This document shows positions 56,556 to 64,000 of a stretch of 64,000 nucleotides of DNA, one piece after another (within the stretch, counting starts at the first letter, position 1; the number at the start of each line of letters is the position of its first letter). The notes under the pieces were generated by a model that was not told the DNA's origin, did no database searches, and saw only the letters and a program-made list of their open reading frames with translations. The translations under genes and the position numbers were made by a program. The DNA is from Arthrobacter caoxuetaonis (GTDB lineage Bacteria > Actinomycetota > Actinomycetes > Actinomycetales > Micrococcaceae): contig NZ_CP099466.1 of assembly GCF_023921125.1 (NCBI RefSeq), positions 434,001 through 498,000 on the forward strand. Reading direction: 5' to 3'.

Positions 56556-58603
56556 ACCGCAACCTCCTGAAGCTCACCATCCCTGTGGGCGTGATCGGAA
56601 TTATCCTGCTGCTGGTGGTCCCCGTGCCCGCCGGCCTGCTGGACGTGCTGATCATCATCAACATCCTGCTGGCACTGGTGATCCTGCTGACCACCATGTT
56701 CGTGAAGAAGCCGCTGGACTTCTCCGTGTTCCCCTCCATGCTGCTGGTCGCAACCCTGTTCCGGCTGGGCCTGAACGTTGCGTCCACCCGCCTGGTGCTG
56801 GGCGACGGGTATGCCGGGCAGGTCATTGAAGCCTTCGGGCATGTGGCCGTCGGCGGATCCCTGATCATCGGCGCGGTGATCTTCCTGATCCTGGTCGTGA
56901 TCCAGTTCGTAGTGGTCACCAAGGGTGCGGAGCGCGTGGCCGAAGTCGGCGCCCGCTTCACCCTGGACGCGATGCCGGGCAAGCAGATGGCAATCGACGC
57001 CGACCTCAACGCCGGTCTCATCACGGATATCCAGGCCCGTGAACGCCGTGCCGAGGTTTCCGCGGAAGCCGACTTCTACGGCGCCATGGACGGTGCTTCC
57101 AAGTTCGTGAAGGGCGACGCAATTGCCGGCCTGATCATCATCATTATCAACATCGTGGGCGGCATCGCGATCGGCATGCTGCAGCGCGGCATGTCCGCCG
57201 GCGAGGCGATCGACACCTACACGCTGCTGACCATCGGCGACGGCCTGGTCACCCAGATTCCGGCCCTGCTGATGGCTGTCTCCACGGGCATGATCGTGAC
57301 CCGGTCCAACGCCGAATCGGATATGGCCTCCACCGCCTCGGCGGAACTGAGCCAGTCCCGTAATGCGCTGATGATCGCCGGAGCGGCGGCGATCGTCATG
57401 GCCCTGATTCCCGGCATGCCCAAGATTCCCTTCATTGTGATTGGCGCCCTCCTGATCTTTGCCAGCCAGCGGGTCAAGGCACGGGAGGCTGCAGAAGAAG
57501 CGGCCGCGGCGGATCCGGTTGCACAGCTCACCGGTGCACCAGCCTCGGACACCACCGAGGACCTTATCGAGCAGATGCGCGTCCACGCCCTGGAAGTGAT
57601 GCTCTCGCCGGACCTTGTCGGCATCGTCACCGGAGGCTCGGATGACCTGCTGGCCCGAGTGCGGGCGCTGCGGCGCAAGATTGCGCTGGAACTCGGCGTC
57701 GTGGTTCCCCCGGTGCGCACCCGCGACAGTGTGGACCTTCCGGCCTCCACCTATGTGATCAGGATTGCCGGCGTCGAAGCCGGCCGGGGAGAGGCGCCCG
57801 CAGGCAAGGTGCTGGCCCTGGGCGACTTCCTGGACGGGCTGCCGGGCGTTGCCACCGTGGAACCGGTGTTCGGCCTGGCCGGCAAATGGGTGCCGGCGGA
57901 GATGCGGCATGCCGCGGAGATGGCCGGCGCCACCGTGATCGACCGCGTCTCGGTGCTGGTCACGCACCTCTCGGCGATCATCACCGCGAACGCTGCGCGC
58001 CTGCTCACCCGTGAAGACGTCCGTGTGCTCACCGAAGGGGTCAAGCAGGTCAACCCGTCGGCCGTGGATGAACTGGTGCCGAACGTGCTCTCGCTGGCCG
58101 AGGTCCAGCGGGTGCTGCAGGGCCTGCTGGCCGAACAGATTCCGATCAACGACCTGCCCCGCATCTATGAGTCGCTGCTGCTGAAAGCGAAGTCCTCGCC
58201 GGAACCCGAAGGGCTGATCGAAGCGGCGCGGCAGGCTCTCGGACCGGCCCTGGCCGCCCAGTACATCAACTCAGGCGTGCTGCGCGTGATCATGATCGAT
58301 CCGTCGCTGGAGCAGTCGATGCTGGAGAACCTGCGCCCTTCCGACCAGGGGACGCAGATCCTCCTCGATCCCACTCGCATCGAGAATATAATTGCGTCAC
58401 TTAAGACTACTGTTGCCACTGTGGAGAACGCTGGGCACAGTGCCGTGCTGGTCTGCGCCCCGGCGCTCCGTCCGGCTATCCGGCGCCTGGTATCGGCGCA
58501 GGCCAACGGGCTGCCCGTGCTGTCCTACCAGGAAGCCACGGCAGCCAACGTCAATATTGAAACAGTAGGAGTGCTCCGTGGAACCGAGACGATTTCAGCT
58601 TGA
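56552..58603 (+). CDS. flhA: Flagellar export gate protein FlhA
   Basis: Length is 683 residues. Eight membrane segments occupy the first 320 residues, with the conserved loop RFTLDAMPGKQMAIDADLNA and RRAEVSAEADFYGAMDGASKFVKGDAIAG. The C-terminal cytoplasmic ring domain (from about residue 340) binds chaperone-substrate complexes. FlhA uses the proton gradient for export. The GTG start overlaps the flhB stop. Confidence 0.98.
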   Translation: MNRNLLKLTIPVGVIGIILLLVVPVPAGLLDVLIIINILLALVILLTTMFVKKPLDFSVFPSMLLVATLFRLGLNVASTRLVLGDGYAGQVIEAFGHVAVGGSLIIGAVIFLILVVIQFVVVTKGAERVAEVGARFTLDAMPGKQMAIDADLNAGLITDIQARERRAEVSAEADFYGAMDGASKFVKGDAIAGLIIIIINIVGGIAIGMLQRGMSAGEAIDTYTLLTIGDGLVTQIPALLMAVSTGMIVTRSNAESDMASTASAELSQSRNALMIAGAAAIVMALIPGMPKIPFIVIGALLIFASQRVKAREAAEEAAAADPVAQLTGAPASDTTEDLIEQMRVHALEVMLSPDLVGIVTGGSDDLLARVRALRRKIALELGVVVPPVRTRDSVDLPASTYVIRIAGVEAGRGEAPAGKVLALGDFLDGLPGVATVEPVFGLAGKWVPAEMRHAAEMAGATVIDRVSVLVTHLSAIITANAARLLTREDVRVLTEGVKQVNPSAVDELVPNVLSLAEVQRVLQGLLAEQIPINDLPRIYESLLLKAKSSPEPEGLIEAARQALGPALAAQYINSGVLRVIMIDPSLEQSMLENLRPSDQGTQILLDPTRIENIIASLKTTVATVENAGHSAVLVCAPALRPAIRRLVSAQANGLPVLSYQEATAANVNIETVGVLRGTETISA

Positions 58604-59552
58604 GGGCCCTTCCCTTGATGCGCTGAAGGCGAAGATCCTTGCGGAACACGGTCCGCGGGCCCGGATCGTTGCCGCCGAAAAGGTCACGGTAGGCGGTATC
58701 GGCGGGTTCCTGGCCCGGCAGCACTACGAGGTCACCGTGGAGCTGCCGCCGCGGGGGCGCCGGGCTGCTCCTGTGGACGCCGACCTGCCCAGCCGGGCAG
58801 GCATCGGAGCGCTGCTGGCGAGCGCCGAAGAGGCGGAGAGCGACTTCCGCCCCCAGTCTCCGCCGCTGCCCGGTCTCTCAACAGAAACCAACGCCTTTGC
58901 GGAACTGATCGCGGATCTCTCGCAGAATACCGGCGCGCCGGCCCAGGCCCCTCAGACGCCGCGTACCCCTGAACCGCTGCCGGCACCGGTTTCGTTTCCG
59001 CAGCTGTTCCCTGAGGCTCCGGAACCGGGTCAGCCAGCCCGCGCCGGCACCCAGGACGTGCCGGCGCCACTGGAAGGGGCAGGCGACCTCATCATCGTGG
59101 TGGGGCTGGGACAGGACGCCATGCTGGTGTGCGAGTCGATGGCCGCGGCCGCCGGCTTCAGTGCCCAGGCGCTGCGGGCAGCCGGCACCGTTGACGGCCC
59201 GGGTGTGGGCCGCGCCGGTGACCGGAGGGCCGTCGCGACAGCGAGGGCGGCCGGAGTCCTGGCAGGCCATCCCATTTTCCTGGCTTACGGGGCAGGCCGC
59301 GGCGTCAGCGAGATCGCGCGCCACACCACGCTCATCGCAGCTCTGGCGCCGGACCAGCTCTGGGTCGCCGTAGATGCCGGACGCAAACCCGAAGACACTG
59401 CTGCCTGGGTGAATGCCGTCCGGACCGCCTGCGCGGTGGACGCAGTTGCCGTCGAAGGACTTGAAGGGACCGCCACGCCGCAGAGCGTTAATGTCCTGGG
59501 ACTGCCCGTCGGCTGGGTCGACGGGGCCCCCGCACAGGCATCCGTGTTGTAA
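58578..59552 (+). CDS. FlhF-like protein without GTPase motifs
   Basis: Length is 324 residues; GTG start preceded by AGGAG and overlapping flhA by 26 bp. The first 60 residues (RRFQLEGPSLDALKAKILAEHGPRARIV) match the FlhF N-terminal pattern 'F-x-a-x-s-x-x-e-A-l-x-x-v-x-x-e-l-G-p-d-A-x-I'. The C-terminal 140 residues follow an SRP-GTPase outline: LIIVVGLGQD where the P-loop should be, LWVAVDAGRKPED, and GLPVGWVDG at the end. GxxGxGKTT and DTAG are both missing. It stands where flhF normally stands. I infer a degenerate, non-hydrolysing FlhF relative. Confidence 0.65.
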   Translation: MEPRRFQLEGPSLDALKAKILAEHGPRARIVAAEKVTVGGIGGFLARQHYEVTVELPPRGRRAAPVDADLPSRAGIGALLASAEEAESDFRPQSPPLPGLSTETNAFAELIADLSQNTGAPAQAPQTPRTPEPLPAPVSFPQLFPEAPEPGQPARAGTQDVPAPLEGAGDLIIVVGLGQDAMLVCESMAAAAGFSAQALRAAGTVDGPGVGRAGDRRAVATARAAGVLAGHPIFLAYGAGRGVSEIARHTTLIAALAPDQLWVAVDAGRKPEDTAAWVNAVRTACAVDAVAVEGLEGTATPQSVNVLGLPVGWVDGAPAQASVL

Positions 59553-59602
59553 CTATTTCCTTGCGGAAGGCCGGACAAGGTTAATGCCCGGCGTGCTTGG
59601 GA

Positions 59603-59608
59603 TAGAGT
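59603..59608 (+). promoter_or_regulatory. -10-like box before csrA, possible leaderless start
   Basis: TAGAGT ends 6 bases before the csrA ATG, and no Shine-Dalgarno sequence precedes that ATG. A transcript starting at the usual distance would begin at the A of ATG. The -35 region (GTTAAT at about 59580) is weak. A degenerate FliA-like site (TAAC at the flhF-like stop, then GCCGGACA after 16 bases) is also nearby but less convincing. Confidence 0.45.
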
Positions 59609-59614
59609 GAACAA

Positions 59615-59863
59615 ATGCTCGTGCTAACGCGGAAATCAGGAGAACAGATCCTGATTGGTGATGACATTGTCATTACTGTGCTCGATTCCCGCGGCGACGG
59701 AGTCCGCATTGGCATTGACGCCCCGCGCGGCGTGAAAATCCAGCGCCACGAAGTGGTGCGTGCCGTTGAAGAAGCGAATGTCGCGGCCACCGCCGAAATC
59801 CCCGACGCCGAAGAGCGCATCAAGGCGCTGCTCAGCAGCCGACGGCCCGACGCCGATAAATAG
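59615..59863 (+). CDS. csrA: Carbon storage regulator CsrA
   Basis: Length is 82 residues. MLVLTRKSGEQILIGDDIVITVL and the RNA-contact segment VRIGIDAPRGVKIQRHEV are canonical. CsrA dimers bind ANGGA in mRNA leaders; the flagellin leader here has two such sites. FliW (29016-29414) is its antagonist. The C-terminal tail is about 15 residues longer than in enterobacteria, as usual in FliW-partnered CsrA. Confidence 0.96.
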   Translation: MLVLTRKSGEQILIGDDIVITVLDSRGDGVRIGIDAPRGVKIQRHEVVRAVEEANVAATAEIPDAEERIKALLSSRRPDADK

Positions 59864-59944
59864 TCCTTTTCCAGGGTGCTTCCCAGAGTGCAATGCTCCG
59901 GCGTGCAGGCGAATGCTTCCATCCTTTAAATCTTTAAATGCCAA

Positions 59945-59976
59945 ACCCCGGCACTCATTGGGGTAAGTGCCGGGGT
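59945..59976 (+). terminator. Hairpin after csrA
   Basis: Perfect 11-bp arms ACCCCGGCACT and AGTGCCGGGGT enclose a 10-base loop, about 80 bp after the csrA stop. It closes the flagellar cluster. Nothing else is recognisable between 59864 and 60090. Confidence 0.7.
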
Positions 59977-60090
59977 GGCGAGCCAGTACCGTCCGCGGAC
60001 GGGCGGCCGGTACAGCACATGCAACTGTGCGGCTCGTCTTTGCAGTATTTACGAGGGGATACTGCAGTTCCTTCCAGGGGAAAGTCTGTT

Positions 60091-60438
60091 TTAGCTGCCT
60101 GCGCGCACCTTGGTGGCGAAGAGGCGCAGGGTCCGGCGCGCGGGGGCTTCCATCTTGCGGCGGGAGCCGGCTACGTGACGCTGTGCCTGGCCCTTGTCAA
60201 CGCGGGTGCCGTAGTAGTCCTGCAGCACGCGGCGCTCATGGGTGGAGCAGCGGACTCCCGGGTAGCGGTAGCCGCGGATGACCCAGTAGCCGGTCTTATC
60301 GGTGGGACGGGTATCGCTGGCCCATTCGGGGACGAGGCGGCGGTTGCACTCACCGCAGAGCGCGGCGACGTGGGAATCCCGCTGAACATCTGTGTACCGC
60401 TTTACCAAAACCTCGGTGCCGGCGTTCCATGCGTTCAC
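60091..60438 (-). CDS. Hypothetical small protein with CxxC and CxxH pairs
   Basis: Length is 115 residues from the GTG at 60438, preceded on its strand by GGGGGGAC; a longer in-frame start at 60516 has no such site. The sequence holds LCGECNRRLVPEW and, about 35 residues later, GVRCSTHERR, a possible C-x2-C/C-x2-H zinc site. A basic C-terminal tail follows (RRKMEAPARRTLRLF). It may bind nucleic acid, but I do not recognise the family. Codon use looks like its neighbours. The region 60439-60614 upstream shows only its leader. Confidence 0.6.
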   Translation of the reverse strand: MNAWNAGTEVLVKRYTDVQRDSHVAALCGECNRRLVPEWASDTRPTDKTGYWVIRGYRYPGVRCSTHERRVLQDYYGTRVDKGQAQRHVAGSRRKMEAPARRTLRLFATKVRAGS

Positions 60439-60614
60439 GTTGTCCCCCCAATGTCTTCGCGGTCCCTGCGGACCATGTGCCGAATTGCTGATGGGTATGA
60501 CGATATAGAGCCACACCCCGGTAAACGCTCAAGTTCGGCGCGCACCAGGCGCAATGTTTCCTGAAGATTCCCTTGAGCAAATCTTGAGCCAACAGTGAGC
60601 TTTGCTCCAGGCAG

Positions 60615-60653
60615 CAGAAAGGGGCGGCCGCCAGTGGAGGCCGCCCCTTTCTG
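60615..60653 (-). terminator. Terminator of the second aldehyde dehydrogenase gene
   Basis: Perfect 15-bp arms CAGAAAGGGGCGGCC and GGCCGCCCCTTTCTG surround a 9-base loop, 26 bp after the stop at 60679 on the minus strand. Confidence 0.85.
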
Positions 60654-60678
60654 ATTCCCGGCAGGGAGGGGATTTGTC

Positions 60679-62136
60679 CTAGAAGGGGTAGGACGCGATT
60701 TCCGGGCGCATGGTGAGCCACTGGATTTCCGTGAAGGACTCCATGTTGGCTGCGGCGCCGCCAACGCGTCCGCCGTTGCCGGAGTCCTTCACGCCGCCGA
60801 ACGGTGCGTTGGATTCGTCACTGACGGTTTGTTCATTGATGTGGACCTTGCCGGATTCCACGCGGTCAGCGATCTTCACGGCCATGCCGACGTCGCCGAG
60901 GATGGACAGGGACAGCCCGTACTCGCTGCCGTTCGCCAGTTCGACGGCTTCATCCACGGTGCTGAACTTCATGACCGGCGCCACGGGACCGAAGATTTCC
61001 TGCGCCCAGGCCGGGTTGTCCGGGGTCACGTCCGCCAGCACGGTGGGCCGGTAGAACAGGTTCTCGCTGGTGCCGCCGGCCATGAGCCGGGCACCTGCCG
61101 CCACGGAGTCCTGGACAATGCCGTCAATCTTCTTCAGCTGGTTCTCGTCGATGATCGGCCCCAGGGCCACCTGTCCGTTGGCCGGATCTCCGACCGGCAG
61201 GTTGGACGCCTTCTCGGCAAGGGCCGCAACGTACGCGTCGTAGATGTCCTCGTGGACAATGTGGCGCCCTGTGGTCATGCAGATCTGGCCCTGGTGCAGG
61301 AAGGAACCGAACGCGGCCGCGGAGGCAGCCTTGGCCACATCCGCGCCGGGCAGCACGATCATGGCGTTGTTCCCGCCCAGTTCAAGATGCGCGCGCTTGA
61401 GCAGGCGTCCGGCCGATTCCGCGATCTTGCGTCCGGCAGCCGTGGATCCGGTGAAGGCGATGACCCGGACTTCGGGAGCCTGGACTACGGCAGCGCCGAT
61501 CTCCGCCCCGCCCGGAAGCAGGGAGAGCAGGCCCGCCGGGAGCCCGGCCTCTTCAAAGATGCGTATCAGCGCCACGCCCCCGCACACGGCAGTGCGGGGG
61601 TCCGGCTTCAGCAGGACGGCGTTGCCCAGAGCCAGAGCCGGGGCCACGGCCCGGATGGAGAGGATCAGCGGGAAATTGAAGGGGGCAATCACGGAGACGA
61701 CGCCGGCGGGCCGCCGGCGGGCCATCGACCAGCGCCGTTCGTTGGACGTCAGCACCTCGCCCGCGGGGAGTGCGGGGAGCGCCGAAGCGTCATAGCACTC
61801 GTTCGCGGCGCTGTGCGTTTCCAGCCCGGCCTTGGTGGGAATGCTGCCCGATTCGCGGGTAATCCAGGTGCCGATTTCTTCGGCATGCTCCTCCCAGAGC
61901 AGGCCTGCCCGGCGAAGGACTGCGGCGCGCTCTTCAGGCTTGCGCGCTGCCCATTCCCGCTGCGCCGCGGCGGCAATGCGTGCGGCTTCCTGAACGTCTT
62001 CGACCGAGGCCACGCCGTAGCTGCCCAGCGTGTTGCCAGTCGCGGGTTCGACGGCATCGGCTGAACCGGCGCCGCCCTTTCGCCAGCCGTTTACGTAAAG
62101 GTTGTCTGTCCAGATCGACGGGTCGAGCAATGCCAT
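60679..62136 (-). CDS. Aldehyde dehydrogenase, benzaldehyde-dehydrogenase-like
   Basis: Length is 485 residues from the ATG at 62136 (AGGAAT upstream); a longer frame to 62169 has no ribosome binding site. Motifs: APFNFPLILS, FTGSTAAGRK, glutamate motif LELGGNNAM, catalytic Cys in GQICMTTGR, EIFGPVAPVM. Resemblance to benzaldehyde and salicylaldehyde dehydrogenases is strongest around the GQICM and ending (SYPF) motifs. It would oxidise an aromatic aldehyde to its acid with NAD(P)+. No aromatic ring pathway genes are nearby, so substrate is uncertain. Confidence 0.88.
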   Translation of the reverse strand: MALLDPSIWTDNLYVNGWRKGGAGSADAVEPATGNTLGSYGVASVEDVQEAARIAAAAQREWAARKPEERAAVLRRAGLLWEEHAEEIGTWITRESGSIPTKAGLETHSAANECYDASALPALPAGEVLTSNERRWSMARRRPAGVVSVIAPFNFPLILSIRAVAPALALGNAVLLKPDPRTAVCGGVALIRIFEEAGLPAGLLSLLPGGAEIGAAVVQAPEVRVIAFTGSTAAGRKIAESAGRLLKRAHLELGGNNAMIVLPGADVAKAASAAAFGSFLHQGQICMTTGRHIVHEDIYDAYVAALAEKASNLPVGDPANGQVALGPIIDENQLKKIDGIVQDSVAAGARLMAGGTSENLFYRPTVLADVTPDNPAWAQEIFGPVAPVMKFSTVDEAVELANGSEYGLSLSILGDVGMAVKIADRVESGKVHINEQTVSDESNAPFGGVKDSGNGGRVGGAAANMESFTEIQWLTMRPEIASYPF

Positions 62137-62193
62137 GGGATTCCTAGCTGTCGGTTGGTGCCTAGGCAAGGAATTATCCCAGAAGCATCCGGG

Positions 62194-62385
62194 TCAGGGC
62201 ACGCCGTCCGCCGGGCTGGGATCCCTGTGCCGCCGCAGCCGGGCGGCCTGCCGAAGCAGGCGGGCCAGGCCGGCAAGCCCAAAAACCAGGGGCATCAGCG
62301 CGATGATGCCGGCTACGGGATCACTGACGAACAACAGGATGCTGATGCCGAAAAACACATGGAGTCCGTACCCCGCGGCCTGCAC
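62194..62385 (-). CDS. Possible small membrane protein
   Basis: A 63-codon frame starting at GTG 62385 encodes GLHVFFGISILLFVSDPVAG, then IIALMPLVFGLAGLARLL, and a basic Arg-rich tail: two hydrophobic segments with positive-inside ends. There is no clear ribosome binding site, and the same frame runs back into the tRNA-Thr region without another start I trust. It could be real or a chance frame. Confidence 0.4.
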   Translation of the reverse strand: MQAAGYGLHVFFGISILLFVSDPVAGIIALMPLVFGLAGLARLLRQAARLRRHRDPSPADGVP

Positions 62386-62464
62386 GGGCCCGGAACGTTT
62401 CTTGAATGCCGCGGCGACGGTCCTGATGGTGGCTCCCCGGAAAATACAGCAGATGGTGGTGCAG

Positions 62465-62500
62465 CGAAGCCCCCGGAGACCGTGGTTTCCGGGGGCTTCG
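62465..62500 (-). terminator. Terminator of tRNA-Thr
   Basis: Arms CGAAGCCCCCGGAGAC and GTTTCCGGGGGCTTCG (one G-T pair) enclose the loop CGTG, 8 bp after the tRNA on the minus strand. Confidence 0.8.
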
Positions 62501-62507
62501 AATCGTG

Positions 62508-62580
62508 AGCCTCCTGCCAGAATCGAACTGGCGACCTTCTCATTACGAGTGAGACGCTCTACCAACTGAGCTAAGGAGGC
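62508..62580 (-). tRNA. tRNA-Thr (anticodon CGU)
   Basis: The minus strand begins GCCTCCTTAGCTCAGTTGG with a perfect 7-bp acceptor stem to AGGAGGC. The anticodon arm CTCAC-T-CGT-AAT-GAG carries CGT, and the T-loop GTTCGATTC is present. CCA is not encoded. Frames across this locus that read AQLVERLTRNEKVASSI are the usual false ORFs of a tRNA. Confidence 0.95.
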
Positions 62581-62673
62581 AAGCTTCATCTGTCCGTCAA
62601 CGGCCAGAATCCACAAGGAACAACTTTATACGGCGGGAGCACCCGGGTCAAAACGCCGGGGTCTGCCTCCTGA

Positions 62674-64000
62674 CTAGGAGCAGACCAGCCCGTCCTGGGG
62701 GACCGTGCCGTCGATGAAGTAATCATCCACGGCATCGGCAATGCACTGGTTGCCCCGTCCGTACGCGGTGTGTCCTTCGGCCTCCCACGTCACCAGCACT
62801 GCTGAGTCCAGCTGGCCGGCCAGGGCCTGGGACCACTCGTACGGAGTCGCCGGGTCGCCGGTGGTGCCGAGGACCAGGATCGGAGCTGCTCCTTCGGCAG
62901 CGATCCGGTGCGGTTCGCCGGTGGGCTCATGCGGCCAGGCTTCACAGGTCAACCCGCCGTAGGCGAGGAAACGTCCGAGCGTGGGGGAGGCAGCTTCCAG
63001 TTCGGCGGCGTCGAGGTCCATCTGGGTCCGGTCGGTTTCCATGGGATAGTCCAGGCAGTTCACGGCGCTGAAGACTTCGAAGGAATTGGACGCGTAGGAG
63101 CCGTCTTCCTCCCGCTCGGCGCCCAGGTCGGCCAGCATCAGGATGGTCGTCGGGTCGCCCCGCAGCGCGGAAGAGAGAGCCTGCGTCAGTGCCGGCCAGT
63201 TGGCGTCGTTATAGAGCGGAAGGATGAACCCGCTGACAAAGGTGGAGGCCGTGACCGTCCGGCCGTCCGCGGCAGTCATCGGGCTCACCTCGACCGAAGC
63301 GATCAGGTCGCGGATCGTTTCCACGGCGTCGTCGACAGTGCCGCTGAGCGGGCAGTTCGAGGAAGTCAGGCAGTCTTCGACATAGGCGCGGATGGCCTTT
63401 TCGAAGGCACGGGCCTGTCCCAGGGTGATCTCCTCATTGCTGGCTGAGGGGTCGATTCCGCCGTCGAGCACCATCCGTCCCACCGTCTTCGGGAACAGTT
63501 CGGCGTAGGTGGCGCCCAGGAAGGTGCCGTAGGAGAACCCGAGGTAATTCAGTTTCGAGTCCCCGGCGACGGCCCGCAGGATGTCCATGTCCCGTGCGGC
63601 GCTGGCCGTGTCGACGAAGCCCAGCAGGTCCCCGGACTCCTCGGCACACTGTGCCGCGTAGTCCGCCGCATTCGCCCGCGCCTCCTCGAACCCGGCATCA
63701 GTCGAGGGATCAAACGTCTCGTTGCGGGAGGCATCCAATTCTTCATCGGTGAGGCAGTCCACCGGCGTGGAACGTCCGACGCCGCGCGGATCGAAGCCGA
63801 GGATGTTGAAGTCATCGCGCAGCCGGCTGGTTGTCACGCCTTCGAGCGATTCGAGCACCGTGTCATATCCTGAGCCGCCGGGCCCGCCGGGGTTTACCAG
63901 GATGGTTCCCTCCGCGGTTCCGCCTGCCTCGGAGAGGATCACTTCGAGTTCGATGCTGTTGTCCCGGGGATTCGAATAGTCCAGGGGAACCTCGATGGAG
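62674..64000 (-). CDS. Secreted alpha/beta-hydrolase peptidase (tripeptidyl aminopeptidase-like), 5' end outside window
   Basis: The frame stays open to the window edge (IEVPLDYSNP precedes the first internal start), so the signal peptide and N-terminus are missing; about 441 residues are present. The oxyanion segment LVNPGGPGGSGYD, the nucleophile elbow GFSYGTFLGATYAELFP (Ser), the Asp in TTGDPATPYEWS and the His in EGHTAYGRGNQC, which lies in the C-terminal TAP-like domain, match the SlpD/SlpE tripeptidyl aminopeptidase family. It would release N-terminal tripeptides outside the cell. Confidence 0.87.
   Translation of the reverse strand, partial: SIEVPLDYSNPRDNSIELEVILSEAGGTAEGTILVNPGGPGGSGYDTVLESLEGVTTSRLRDDFNILGFDPRGVGRSTPVDCLTDEELDASRNETFDPSTDAGFEEARANAADYAAQCAEESGDLLGFVDTASAARDMDILRAVAGDSKLNYLGFSYGTFLGATYAELFPKTVGRMVLDGGIDPSASNEEITLGQARAFEKAIRAYVEDCLTSSNCPLSGTVDDAVETIRDLIASVEVSPMTAADGRTVTASTFVSGFILPLYNDANWPALTQALSSALRGDPTTILMLADLGAEREEDGSYASNSFEVFSAVNCLDYPMETDRTQMDLDAAELEAASPTLGRFLAYGGLTCEAWPHEPTGEPHRIAAEGAAPILVLGTTGDPATPYEWSQALAGQLDSAVLVTWEAEGHTAYGRGNQCIADAVDDYFIDGTVPQDGLVCS

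Noticed and set aside
55685..57967. 760-codon open frame on the minus strand across flhB and flhA
   Set aside because: Both plus-strand genes are unmistakable, including NPTH and the FlhA loop.
59552..59580. FliA-type promoter before csrA (TAAC with GCCGGACA)
   Set aside because: The spacing is 16 instead of 15 and the -10 box has two mismatches, so I did not count it with the other five.
62400..62616. Minus-strand frame with AQLVERLTRNEKVASSI
   Set aside because: It reads through tRNA-Thr and is a well-known false ORF type.

Overview
This is a high-GC actinobacterial chromosome segment. Gene content and protein style suggest a motile member of the Micrococcaceae (Arthrobacter-like): hut genes under an IclR regulator, a bacterial proteasome activator, a CstA pair, a UvrA2-like protein and an actinobacterial flagellar cluster without P/L-ring genes. 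That assignment is an inference; no search was run.

Regions. 1-3.8 kb: the 3' end of an FAD/NAD(P)-binding protein, a divergent-type aldehyde dehydrogenase with a G-rich minisatellite in its leader, and the first copy of a 95-bp palindromic repeat. 3.8-10.05 kb: a histidine-utilisation operon, iclR-hutU-M20 amidohydrolase-hutF-hutI, preceded by a 10+10 bp inverted repeat that looks like the IclR operator. 10.1-13.1 kb: an accessory patch with a frameshifted replication-initiator relic, a decapitated M48 peptidase, a secreted M23 peptidase with five 144-bp tandem repeats, and a nitronate monooxygenase remnant. 13.2-29 kb: metabolic and housekeeping genes, namely an orphan ctaD, two MDR dehydrogenases, an epoxide-hydrolase-like protein, a 1494-residue secreted nuclease/5'-nucleotidase, a septum-formation-type lipoprotein, tRNA-Ser, cstA with its small partner, bpa and an aldo/keto reductase. 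29-59.9 kb: a nearly complete flagellar cluster. 60-64 kb: a small Cys-containing protein, a second aldehyde dehydrogenase, tRNA-Thr and a truncated secreted peptidase.

The flagellar cluster has a left arm on the minus strand (fliW-flgL-flgK-flgN). A right arm on the plus strand runs sigma factor fliA, flagellin, fliD, fliS, a fliT-like gene, [uvrA2-like gene on minus], flgB-flgC-fliE-fliF-fliG-fliH-fliI-fliJ-C40 peptidase-fliK-flgD-flgE, flbD-motA-motB, fliM-fliN-fliO-fliP-fliQ-fliR-flhB-flhA-flhF-like, csrA. I found five promoter-like sites of one form, TWAC-N15-GCCGAWAR. Each has exactly 15 bases between the boxes and lies before flgN, fliC, flgB, flbD or fliM. They fit the FliA-type sigma factor encoded in the middle of the cluster and give a visible transcription plan.

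The flagellin leader carries a hairpin with ACGGA in its loop and a second ACGGA overlapping the Shine-Dalgarno sequence. This is the layout expected for CsrA repression. The CsrA gene and the gene for its antagonist FliW sit at the two ends of the cluster. Oddities: an FlhF-like protein that has lost its GTPase motifs, a FliM without the usual N-terminal CheY-binding peptide and possibly translated from a leaderless mRNA, a long FliN with a degenerate CheC-like front half, and an unrelated UvrA-like gene between fliT and flgB. No flgM, fliL, flgF/flgG, flhG or chemotaxis genes are visible in the window.
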